This document shows, in pieces, positions 6,667-11,499 of a DNA stretch of 13,133 nt (positions are counted from its first letter, which is position 1; every line of letters begins with the position of its first letter). Source of the DNA: Patescibacteria group bacterium. GTDB lineage: Bacteria > Patescibacteriota > Patescibacteriia > 2-12-FULL-60-25. Under the pieces are notes generated by a model, which saw only the letters and a list, made by a program, of their open reading frames with translations, ran no database searches and was not told the origin of the DNA. The DNA is taken from contig JAHJFW010000115.1 in the NCBI GenBank assembly GCA_018824765.1, forward strand, positions 1 to 13,133. The letters run 5' to 3'. The position numbers and the translations under genes are program-made.

Positions 6667-6696
6667 TTGTATAAACTGCCATTTTCGACGTACACT
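6667..6696 (+). promoter_or_regulatory. Leaderless-type promoter of era
   Basis: TTGTAT (6667-6672), 18-nt spacer, TACACT (6691-6696), then 6 nt to the ATG at 6703. Transcription would begin at the start codon. It lies right after the rlmD-like stop codon, so era can be transcribed independently. Confidence 0.5.
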
Positions 6697-6702
6697 TAAA
6701 TT

Positions 6703-7557
6703 ATGAAATCTGGATTCGTCATGCTCGCAGGCCGCTCGAACGTGGGGAAATCCACGCTGTTGAACGCGCTCGTTGGTTCCAAAGTTGCCATTGTGACGCC
6801 CAAACCTCAAACTACAAGACACCCGGTCCGCGGCATCTTGCATGATCCGCGCGGCCAAATCGTATTCGTGGACACGCCCGGCGTTTTTCTCGGCAAAAAA
6901 GATTTTATCTCCAAACGGCTCAACGAATTTGTCCAAGAAACGCTGAAAGGCGTGGATGCCATCGTGTACGTCATGGATCCCACGCGCAAATCCGGTATCG
7001 AGGAAGCCATGATCCGCACCATGCTGCGCGCGACGCGGACGCCGATCATCAATGTCATCAACCACATTGACCTGCCTGAACGCGCCCGCGCCTTCCGTCA
7101 AGCCTGTTTGGATACGGATGTCGGACAAGTGGCGACCATTGAGATTTCCGCGCTTCAACAAAAAAACCTGAACAAATTGGTTGATGAGCTGTTCGAGGTG
7201 CTGTCTGAAGGTGAGCCGTTTTATCCTGAAATGCAGATTACTGATTTGAAACACAAGGACTGGCTTGAAGAGCTGATACGGGAAAAAGTTTTTCTGGCGC
7301 TGGAAAAAGAACTGCCATACAGCGTGAAAATCGCAGTCGAAGACATTGAAGAGCGGCCTGACGGATCGCGCTATATTGACGCAACAATTTGGACAACGTC
7401 CGAACGCTATAAAAGAATGATTATCGGCGCCAAGGCGTCGAAAATCAAGGAAATCGGAACTAAAACAAGAAAAGAACTGGAAACCGCGCTGGATACCAAA
7501 ATTTACTTGGACTTAAGCGTCAAAGTTGACCCGAAATGGCAGGAACGGTTTAGATAG
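6703..7557 (+). CDS. era: GTPase Era, small-subunit assembly factor
   Basis: 284 aa; Era is usually about 300. It binds 16S rRNA near its 3' end during 30S maturation. G domain: G1 GRSNVGKS (10-17), G2 around T38 in QTTRHPVRG, G3 DTPG (57-60), G4 NHID (120-123), G5 SA (149-150). C-terminal KH domain about residues 190-280 with MIIGAKASKIKEIG (239-252) and LSVKVDPKW (271-279). Two oddities: G4 has His in place of the near-universal Lys of NKxD, and the KH loop reads GAKA instead of GxxG (E. coli GNKG). The usual C-terminal extension after the KH domain (LRxLGY in E. coli) is missing. The order of domains and the overall match leave Era as the only sensible assignment. No SD is present upstream. 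Confidence 0.93.
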   Translation: MKSGFVMLAGRSNVGKSTLLNALVGSKVAIVTPKPQTTRHPVRGILHDPRGQIVFVDTPGVFLGKKDFISKRLNEFVQETLKGVDAIVYVMDPTRKSGIEEAMIRTMLRATRTPIINVINHIDLPERARAFRQACLDTDVGQVATIEISALQQKNLNKLVDELFEVLSEGEPFYPEMQITDLKHKDWLEELIREKVFLALEKELPYSVKIAVEDIEERPDGSRYIDATIWTTSERYKRMIIGAKASKIKEIGTKTRKELETALDTKIYLDLSVKVDPKWQERFR

Positions 7558-7582
7558 CCGTATTACGCTTAACAAACGACAC

Positions 7583-7850
7583 GCCGCGAATATTGGATTG
7601 CGCAAAATTTCTAATCTCCGTCATTTCTGCCCATAACATCAATCGGCACCATACATCAGCTAACACGGCATATCTGGTTACGGCTTTTAAACAAAAGCCT
7701 CCACCCATATTTTGCTCCGCTACGCTCCGCAAAACATCAGATATACGCGAACATTGCGCAAAATTTCGCTCCGCTCATTTTGCGCAATGGGCGGCGTTGC
7801 ACGCCAGCTGTGCGTCGCAAAGCCTCGCACAACACCGAGTATGCGGTTGC
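7583..7850. other. Gene-free folded element with several perfect hairpins
   Basis: The 350-bp gap after era has no credible gene but is rich in inverted repeats: ATATCTG (7670-7676) with CAGATAT (7738-7744) enclosing GGCTTTT-aaac-AAAAGCC (7682-7699) and TTTTGC/GCAAAA (7710-7734); then a perfect 13-bp stem, CATTGCGCAAAAT/ATTTTGCGCAATG (7752-7764 and 7777-7789); then GGCGT-tgc-ACGCC (7793-7805) and TGTGCG/CGCACA (7809-7831). GCTCCGC occurs twice in one loop. The 5' part (CGCGAATATT...GCGCAAAATTTC, 7586-7612) is a degenerate copy of 7746-7766. It could be a structured RNA, a MITE-like element or a recombination site; none is proven. Confidence 0.5.
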
Positions 7851-7855
7851 GTGAA

Positions 7856-7890
7856 GAAGAAAATTATTGTTTTTCTTCATTTTTAATTGG
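7856..7890 (+). terminator. Possible weak terminator (AT stem, T-rich tail)
   Basis: GAAGAAAA (7856-7863) pairs with TTTTCTTC (7871-7878) across a 7-nt loop and is followed by ATTTTTAATT. The stem is nearly all A/T, so strength is doubtful. It would stop transcription from era or from the folded element. Confidence 0.3.
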
Positions 7891-7924
7891 ACTCTTTCCG
7901 ATTTTTTCTCTCAGAAAATGAAGA

Positions 7925-7952
7925 GCCCTGCCCACGGTAGTGTGGACAGGGC
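7925..7952 (-). terminator. Terminator of the small zinc-ribbon gene
   Basis: An 11-bp stem with a 6-nt loop, 31 nt past the stop codon. Read on the - strand the RNA pairs completely (GCCCUGUCCAC with GUGGGCAGGGC, one G-U); on the + strand the same position is a C-A mismatch. This points to - strand use. A T-rich stretch (TCTTCATTTTC) follows. Confidence 0.7.
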
Positions 7953-7983
7953 GTGATGAGCGGGACGGCAGGGCTCGAGCTTA

Positions 7984-8202
7984 CTACCAGCCAATGGGCT
8001 CGCCATCTCGGTCGAGGCCGGCGTGGATGTGGTAGAGCGGGCTATCCGGGTTGCCGAACAACCTTCCCTTGCGCTCGAGAACCAACTCCTCCATGGCCTC
8101 GTCGACCGCGTTCGGATACTTCTCGATGCAGGGCTGGCAGAGGGGTAGCTCGCCTGTCGGCTCGAACTCGCGCAGACACTTGTGGCAAAATCTCTTGGCC
8201 AT
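7984..8202 (-). CDS. Small zinc-ribbon orphan protein, 72 aa
   Basis: ATG at 8202 with a near-perfect SD, AAGGAGG, at 7-nt spacing (AAGGAGGTGACAAGATG); this decides the start against a longer upstream frame. The protein begins MAKRFCHKCLREFEPTGELP and has CxxC pairs at C6-C9 and C22-C25, a zinc-ribbon or zinc-finger spacing. A charged middle (EAMEELVLERKGR) and a tail with HIHAGLDRDGEPIGW follow. No membrane segment. The size and zinc knuckle suit a nucleic-acid or protein adaptor, but no family is recognised. It is a single-gene unit with its own promoter, a palindrome in the leader and a terminator. Codon use is GC-rich (GAG, CTC, CTG), unlike era or murJ and like the repeat protein at 1-414. 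Confidence 0.8.
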   Translation of the reverse strand: MAKRFCHKCLREFEPTGELPLCQPCIEKYPNAVDEAMEELVLERKGRLFGNPDSPLYHIHAGLDRDGEPIGW

Positions 8203-8220
8203 CTTGTCACCTCCTTGCTG

Positions 8221-8236
8221 GTTGCACAATTGCAAC
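8221..8236. promoter_or_regulatory. Palindrome at the transcription start of the zinc-ribbon gene (possible operator)
   Basis: GTTGCA-caat-TGCAAC, a perfect 6-bp inverted repeat that covers the predicted start of transcription (near 8235) and lies just upstream of the SD. Position fits an operator or a short 5' mRNA hairpin. Confidence 0.4.
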
Positions 8237-8241
8237 ACATG

Positions 8242-8270
8242 ATAACAGCAGATCACGCCCCGCCTGTCAA
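8242..8270 (-). promoter_or_regulatory. Promoter of the zinc-ribbon gene
   Basis: A perfect -35 TTGACA (8265-8270), 17-nt spacer, and TGTTAT (8242-8247) preceded by TGC (extended -10). This is the best -35 in the window. The predicted leader is about 33 nt and contains the SD. Confidence 0.7.
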
Positions 8271-8428
8271 GCACTGAAGGACGAAAAAATTGAAAAAATC
8301 CCATAAATTAAGGTTGATTATTTGTTGCCCAAAACTCGCTCCTTTCAGTCGCGCCCCGCCGCGCTCTCACTCTGCCGTATTCCGTTCGTGCCATTTAACA
8401 CAGAGCATACGGCTAAAAGCCCGGCTAC

Positions 8429-8457
8429 TTGACTTTGTAAAAAAAATAAAATATCCT
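8429..8457 (+). promoter_or_regulatory. Promoter of the 89-aa orphan gene
   Basis: TTGACT (8429-8434), 17-nt spacer, TATCCT (8452-8457). The predicted transcript starts near 8464, giving a leader of about 24 nt to the ATG at 8488. The 125 bp before it (8303-8428) hold no gene. Confidence 0.6.
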
Positions 8458-8487
8458 GCCGTTGTTCTTGCTTCAAAACCTCAAGAC

Positions 8488-8757
8488 ATGGTGGGTGGAA
8501 TGAGCGACTACCAAACGCGTACAATGCTGGAAGCGGCCGCAAGGGAACATGGTGAACGGGAGAAAAAACTCGTGCACGTATATGACCCATTCGAAATGCC
8601 GGAACCGCAAGCCGGATGGCAAGACGTTTTCGACATCCCTCCGCCGTCAGACGCGGAGCCACTTTCGGCCAAGGTCTTCGAACTGGCTGGCATCAGAGAT
8701 CCCAACTCACTCGCCTCTAGGGTGTTCGGGGACTCGAACGACGTACCTTCCGGCTGA
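8488..8757 (+). CDS. Small acidic, proline-rich orphan protein, 89 aa
   Basis: The frame is open from 8290, but the promoter at 8429-8457 lies inside that longer version, so translation should begin at 8488 (MVGGMSDYQT, 89 aa) or at the second ATG at 8500 (85 aa). Neither has a well-placed SD; GGGTGG sits directly against the 8500 ATG. The protein has a charged, probably helical N-terminus (TRTMLEAAAREHGEREKK, 11-28), then a Pro/Asp/Glu-rich middle (DPFEMPEPQAGWQDVFDIPP) and a short helix (AKVFELAG). No signal peptide, membrane segment or cysteine motif. No known family recognised. Its own promoter and a clear terminator support a real transcription unit. Codon use is more GC-rich than that of the core genes. 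Confidence 0.6.
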   Translation: MVGGMSDYQTRTMLEAAAREHGEREKKLVHVYDPFEMPEPQAGWQDVFDIPPPSDAEPLSAKVFELAGIRDPNSLASRVFGDSNDVPSG

Positions 8758-8794
8758 TCGCGCGCAATAGCGCATCAACCTCCCCTCTCTCTTC

Positions 8795-8817
8795 CCCCGT
8801 CCTGCACGGGGTTTTTC
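8795..8817 (+). terminator. Rho-independent terminator of the 89-aa orphan gene
   Basis: CCCCGT-cctgc-ACGGGG followed by TTTTTC: a 6-bp GC-rich stem, 5-nt loop and a T tract, 38 nt after the stop codon. It works in the + direction only. Confidence 0.85.
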
Positions 8818-8838
8818 TTATCCGAAAAATGCTACCGT

Positions 8839-8855
8839 CGGATGTAGGACATCCG
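8839..8855 (-). terminator. Possible terminator of the 8859-9821 lipoprotein gene
   Basis: CGGATGT-agg-ACATCCG, a perfect 7-bp stem just past the TAA. On the - strand an ATTTTT run follows about 10 nt later, farther than usual, so function is uncertain. Confidence 0.4.
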
Positions 8856-8858
8856 CGC

Positions 8859-9821
8859 TTACTGGAACCTGACGTCCCTTATGCTTGTAATCTCGTAGCC
8901 TACAAAATCTTTCAACAAATTTTGTCCGGCAAACAATTCAGTCTCCCCTGTTGCCCCCGGATTCAAATCAAATTTAAGTACCAAGGGATTTTGCGCGTTG
9001 TTCAAAACCACCAAATCCCCAAACCAAGTATGCGCCTTTATGGCCGATACCATAGTATCTTCGCCGTTCACGCTCAATGGCCACTCAACCAGATCCTGCT
9101 CGCCGTCCAACCTGTACACATCGATGCGATTCTCGATTTTTTTCATTTCGGAGTTCAAGGCCTCCAATGTTTTTTGAATTTCAGCAGGCAAGGTTGTCGC
9201 GGTGGTCAAAGACGGGTGCAGAATCCCAAAATCGAAAGTAGCTACGCGATTGCGCGATAAACCGGCGAACGCATCATCGGAAAGCCACAAGCCTCCGGCT
9301 TCAAATGCCGGAGCCTCGTCTTTTACCGGCCAATATGAGGGCAGATACAAAAGATGTGAATTGCTCAAATTGAAATTCCTTACAATGCCGGTCAAAATAT
9401 GGTCAACCAATGACGGCTCCGGCACCTCTGTTTTGGCTTTTTCCGCCGCCGCGCGCGCATTTTTCGAATCTTCAGTCTCAACCTGCGTAACCAACCTCCA
9501 GCTCACATCCGCAACCACACCTGGAGCAAAACGTTCAATCGTCAAAGTCCTAACGCCATCTTTAATTTCTTGCGAATCTGTCTCGAAATCCCTGACCTTC
9601 TCTTTCATCTCAATAATGCTGCCAACGACAAAATTAATCCGCTTGGCCGCCTCCTGCGAATCCACCCCGTCAAAAGTTGAAAGCTCGGAACCGCTCGGTT
9701 CAGCCGGCTTCAAGCCTCCGCCGGTTTTCATGCACCCGCCGCCTAAAAGAAACGCGCACGAACCAATCGTTGCTAAAAGCAAGGAAACCGTTCCCGCTCT
9801 TTCAAGATTAATGTATTTCAT
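8859..9821 (-). CDS. Hypothetical lipoprotein
   Basis: 320 aa. Residues 1-30 form a lipoprotein signal (MKYINLERAG, hydrophobic stretch TVSLLLATIGSCAFLL, then LLGGGC with Cys30), much like LLGAGC in the FecR-domain protein. After a Gly/Ser/Pro linker (31-47) comes a mixed domain: a charged helix about 58-85 (EAAKRINFVVGSIIEMKEK), a segment with Trp-Arg-Leu-Val (108-111), an Ala/Lys/Glu-rich helix (120-133), then a largely beta C-terminal half ending in IRDVRFQ. Another charged helix lies near 215-235 (EIQKTLEALNSEMKKIENRI). I recognise no family. It is probably a surface-anchored protein. TTTAAT lies 5 nt before the ATG and there is no SD, so the start looks leaderless. Confidence 0.75.
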   Translation of the reverse strand: MKYINLERAGTVSLLLATIGSCAFLLGGGCMKTGGGLKPAEPSGSELSTFDGVDSQEAAKRINFVVGSIIEMKEKVRDFETDSQEIKDGVRTLTIERFAPGVVADVSWRLVTQVETEDSKNARAAAEKAKTEVPEPSLVDHILTGIVRNFNLSNSHLLYLPSYWPVKDEAPAFEAGGLWLSDDAFAGLSRNRVATFDFGILHPSLTTATTLPAEIQKTLEALNSEMKKIENRIDVYRLDGEQDLVEWPLSVNGEDTMVSAIKAHTWFGDLVVLNNAQNPLVLKFDLNPGATGETELFAGQNLLKDFVGYEITSIRDVRFQ

Positions 9822-9826
9822 ATTGT

Positions 9827-9850
9827 ATTAAAGCATGCGCTAAATGCGCA
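9827..9850 (-). promoter_or_regulatory. -10 element and small palindrome before the lipoprotein gene
   Basis: TTTAAT (9827-9832) ends 5 nt before the ATG at 9821. Directly upstream, in the place of the spacer, is TGCGC-taaat-GCGCA (9836-9850). No -35 match is seen. The palindrome could be a binding site; this is only positional inference. Confidence 0.35.
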
Positions 9851-9952
9851 GGGTTTAGATTTTAATTCAGTATTAGAGACTATTTAACTTTCCCAAACTA
9901 CCGCCGCCATGTCAAATAACTGCAACGCAGGCATAAGTCTTCATCAAAAAAA

Positions 9953-9981
9953 TTGATTTTATCGTAAAAAACGGGTATGCT
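9953..9981 (+). promoter_or_regulatory. Promoter of the peroxiredoxin-SOD pair
   Basis: TTGATT (9953-9958), 17-nt spacer, TATGCT (9976-9981), then 9 nt to the ATG at 9991. The transcript would have a leader of 0-3 nt, so the gene looks leaderless; no SD is present. Confidence 0.55.
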
Positions 9982-9990
9982 GAAACAATT

Positions 9991-10443
9991 ATGGCAGAAC
10001 AAAAAATCTTGAAAATTGGCGATATAGCCCCGCTTTTCACGCTTGAGGACCAAAGCGGAAAAAAAGTCGCGCTGGCGGATTTCAGGCACAAAAAAATGGT
10101 CGTGCTGATATTTTATCCCGGTGATATGACGCCGGGTTGCACCATGCAATTGTGCGCCGTTAGGGACGACTCGAGCAAATTCGCAAAAGCCGGCGCTGTT
10201 GTTTTCGGCATTAATCATGGCGACGCCAACAGCCACAAGGCCTTTATAAAAAAACACGCTCTGCCCTTTCCGCTATTAATCGACAAAGGTAAAAAAGTCA
10301 GCCTGAAATACGGCGCAATTAAAAGTTTCTTTAAAACGAAAATTATTAAGCGCACGGTGGTAGCCGTTGATAAGGAAGGTAAAATTATTTATCTTCGCCG
10401 TGGCATGCCGACTGACGCGGAAATTTTAAAAGCCTTAAAGTAA
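9991..10443 (+). CDS. bcp: Peroxiredoxin, BCP/PrxQ type
   Basis: 150 aa, the usual length for BCP/PrxQ, a thiol peroxidase of the cytoplasm that reduces hydrogen peroxide and organic hydroperoxides. The start KIGDIAPLFTLEDQSGKKVA (8-27) and the active-site FYPGDMTPGCTMQLC (41-55) are typical. Cys50 is the peroxidatic Cys with Pro44-equivalent and Thr47 in the PxxxTxxC context (here PGDMTPGC), and Cys55 gives the C-x4-C spacing of the atypical two-Cys PrxQ enzymes. TVVAVDKEGKIIYLRRGM (121-138) is the expected C-terminal strand pair. The electron donor could be the glutaredoxin-like protein at 11166 or a thioredoxin elsewhere. It is followed by a superoxide dismutase gene after 17 bp, so the two are probably co-transcribed. 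Confidence 0.93.
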   Translation: MAEQKILKIGDIAPLFTLEDQSGKKVALADFRHKKMVVLIFYPGDMTPGCTMQLCAVRDDSSKFAKAGAVVFGINHGDANSHKAFIKKHALPFPLLIDKGKKVSLKYGAIKSFFKTKIIKRTVVAVDKEGKIIYLRRGMPTDAEILKALK

Positions 10444-10460
10444 ATGAATAACCTAATTTT

Positions 10461-11069
10461 ATGAAAACCGACGTCAAGCCTCTACCTTTTGATGAACCCC
10501 AAAACGGCATCAGCGAAAACACGCTCGCCATCCATCACGATAAACTCTACGCAGGATATGTGGCGAAGAAAAATGAAATTGCGGAAAAACTTAACACCTT
10601 GTCGCACGGCGGTGACGTTTCAAGCGCCAATCAGACATTTTCGGAATTACGCGCCTTGAAAGACGGCGAAACTTTTGCCACCAATGGCGTGTATCTGCAC
10701 GAATTCTATTTTGATATTTTGGGAGGCGACGGCCTGACCGTCGGTCCGCTTGTCGACGCACTTGCGGAAAAATACGGATCATTCGAAAACTTCATTAACT
10801 ACTTCAGCGCTTGCGGCATGGCGGCGCGCGGCTGGGTGGTTCTCTGTTATGATACGCGCGACGCGGCTTTAAAAATTTACACCAGCGATTCACATAACCT
10901 TGGCGGCGTATGGGGCTGTCTGCCTATCATTGTCCTCGACGTATATGAGCATGCCTATTTCATAGACCACGGATCAGACCGCAAGACTTATATCCAATAT
11001 TTTTGGAAAAATTTGAACTGGAAAAAAGCAAATGAATTTTTTGATTCCGCAAAGTCAGTAAAGTCCTGA
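10461..11069 (+). CDS. Fe/Mn superoxide dismutase
   Basis: 202 aa, normal size. It converts superoxide to oxygen and hydrogen peroxide, the substrate of the neighbouring peroxiredoxin. Metal ligands are all present by alignment: H25 (in IHHDK), H80 (in YLHEF), D160 and H164 (in LDVYEHAYF). Y33 matches the conserved Tyr34. Oddities: the conserved His30 of the active-site gateway is Leu29 (HHDKLYAGY instead of HHxKHHxxY), and the usual DVWEHAY is DVYEHAY. The region ARGWVVLCYD (122-131) replaces the common SGWAWL. Metal choice (Fe, Mn or either) cannot be decided by eye, so no sodA/sodB symbol is given. No SD; a weak TTAAAA-17-TAACCT lies 6 nt before the ATG, so both co-transcription and a leaderless start are possible. 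Confidence 0.92.
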   Translation: MKTDVKPLPFDEPQNGISENTLAIHHDKLYAGYVAKKNEIAEKLNTLSHGGDVSSANQTFSELRALKDGETFATNGVYLHEFYFDILGGDGLTVGPLVDALAEKYGSFENFINYFSACGMAARGWVVLCYDTRDAALKIYTSDSHNLGGVWGCLPIIVLDVYEHAYFIDHGSDRKTYIQYFWKNLNWKKANEFFDSAKSVKS

Positions 11070-11122
11070 TAATCCGCAAGAAAAGCTTCAAAATATTCTC
11101 TAAAAGCCGGCTAATTACAAAC

Positions 11123-11150
11123 AAAAAATTCTCCTTCAGGAGAATTTTTT
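11123..11150. terminator. Bidirectional terminator between SOD and glutaredoxin
   Basis: AAAAAATTCTCC-ttca-GGAGAATTTTTT, a perfect 12-bp inverted repeat with a 4-nt loop. It gives a stem plus T tract in both directions, between two convergent genes (SOD ends at 11069, glutaredoxin ends at 11166). Confidence 0.9.
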
Positions 11151-11165
11151 TATTTTCAACGTGAC

Positions 11166-11414
11166 CTACGCCGCCGCTTTCACTTTCTTTTTCAGGGCAT
11201 CTTCCAACGCGCCCTTGTTCCAACCAACGATAATCGCGCCGTCAATTTCAACCACAGGCACTCCCATCTGGCCGGACAACTTAACCATCTCATTGGCTGC
11301 TGCCGGATCTTCAGCCACGTCAACTTCGGTGTATTGCACGCCCTTTTCTTGAAAAAAATCCTTTACTAGCTTGCAATAAGGACACGTTTGCGTTGTAAAA
11401 AGTCTAACATTCAT
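11166..11414 (-). CDS. Glutaredoxin-like protein (YruB/NrdH type)
   Basis: 82 aa from the ATG at 11414; a 9-codon extension starts with TTG and is rejected. Single thioredoxin fold: redox site CPYC (C11-C14), cis-proline P53 in GQMGVPVVEI (48-57), then IIVGWNKGALEDAL (61-74). The layout fits the small glutaredoxin-like YruB or NrdH-redoxin group, cytoplasmic disulfide reductases for ribonucleotide reductase, peroxiredoxins and similar partners. The GSH-binding features cannot be judged. The C-terminus is a Lys/Ala tail. Upstream is an extended -10, and only a weak GTGGA could serve as SD. It converges on the peroxiredoxin-SOD pair and shares their terminator, which suggests a common role in redox balance; the partner is not proven. 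Confidence 0.88.
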   Translation of the reverse strand: MNVRLFTTQTCPYCKLVKDFFQEKGVQYTEVDVAEDPAAANEMVKLSGQMGVPVVEIDGAIIVGWNKGALEDALKKKVKAAA

Positions 11415-11444
11415 AATTTTTTCCACAGGTGATTTAACCAATTC

Positions 11445-11453
11445 AGTATAGCA
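11445..11453 (-). promoter_or_regulatory. Extended -10 promoter of the glutaredoxin gene
   Basis: TGC-TATACT, 5 of 6 matches to the -10 consensus plus the TGn extension. No clear -35. The predicted leader is about 24 nt to the ATG at 11414, so the gene can be transcribed independently of pepA. Confidence 0.55.
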
Positions 11454-11499
11454 TACGCATCAGTCCGTCAGATATGACTTTATCCACAGCTACAAAAAA

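Noticed and set aside
7583..7850. Clear integron attC site
   Set aside because: The folded shape is suggestive, but end boxes of the RYYYAAC and GTTRRRY type are not found in correct paired positions and no integrase gene is in the window. Kept only as one hypothesis.
8370..8413. Possible pseudoknot: CTCTG/CAGAG crossing GCCGTAT/ATACGGC
   Set aside because: The stems are short (5 and 7 bp) and share one base, so chance pairing is likely; there is no other sign of a structured RNA there.
8290..8487. Longer start of the 89-aa orphan at 8290
   Set aside because: The promoter TTGACT-17-TATCCT at 8429-8457 lies inside it, and the added residues (Cys/His/Arg-rich, no pattern) look non-coding.
10461..11069. 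Alternative genetic code (UGA = Gly) as in some CPR lineages
   Set aside because: The SOD, the FecR-domain gene and the 89-aa orphan all end at UGA exactly where the proteins should end, and no gene has in-frame UGA.
11415..11441. TTG start giving a 91-aa glutaredoxin
   Set aside because: The extra 9 residues are outside the conserved fold, the codon is TTG, and the normal glutaredoxin start is the ATG at 11414.
11480..11488. DnaA box TTATCCACA, with a near match TTTTCCACA at 11419-11427
   Set aside because: One perfect box in 13 kb is expected by chance about once in two or three windows; there is no dnaA, dnaN or AT-rich unwinding element nearby, so no origin is claimed.
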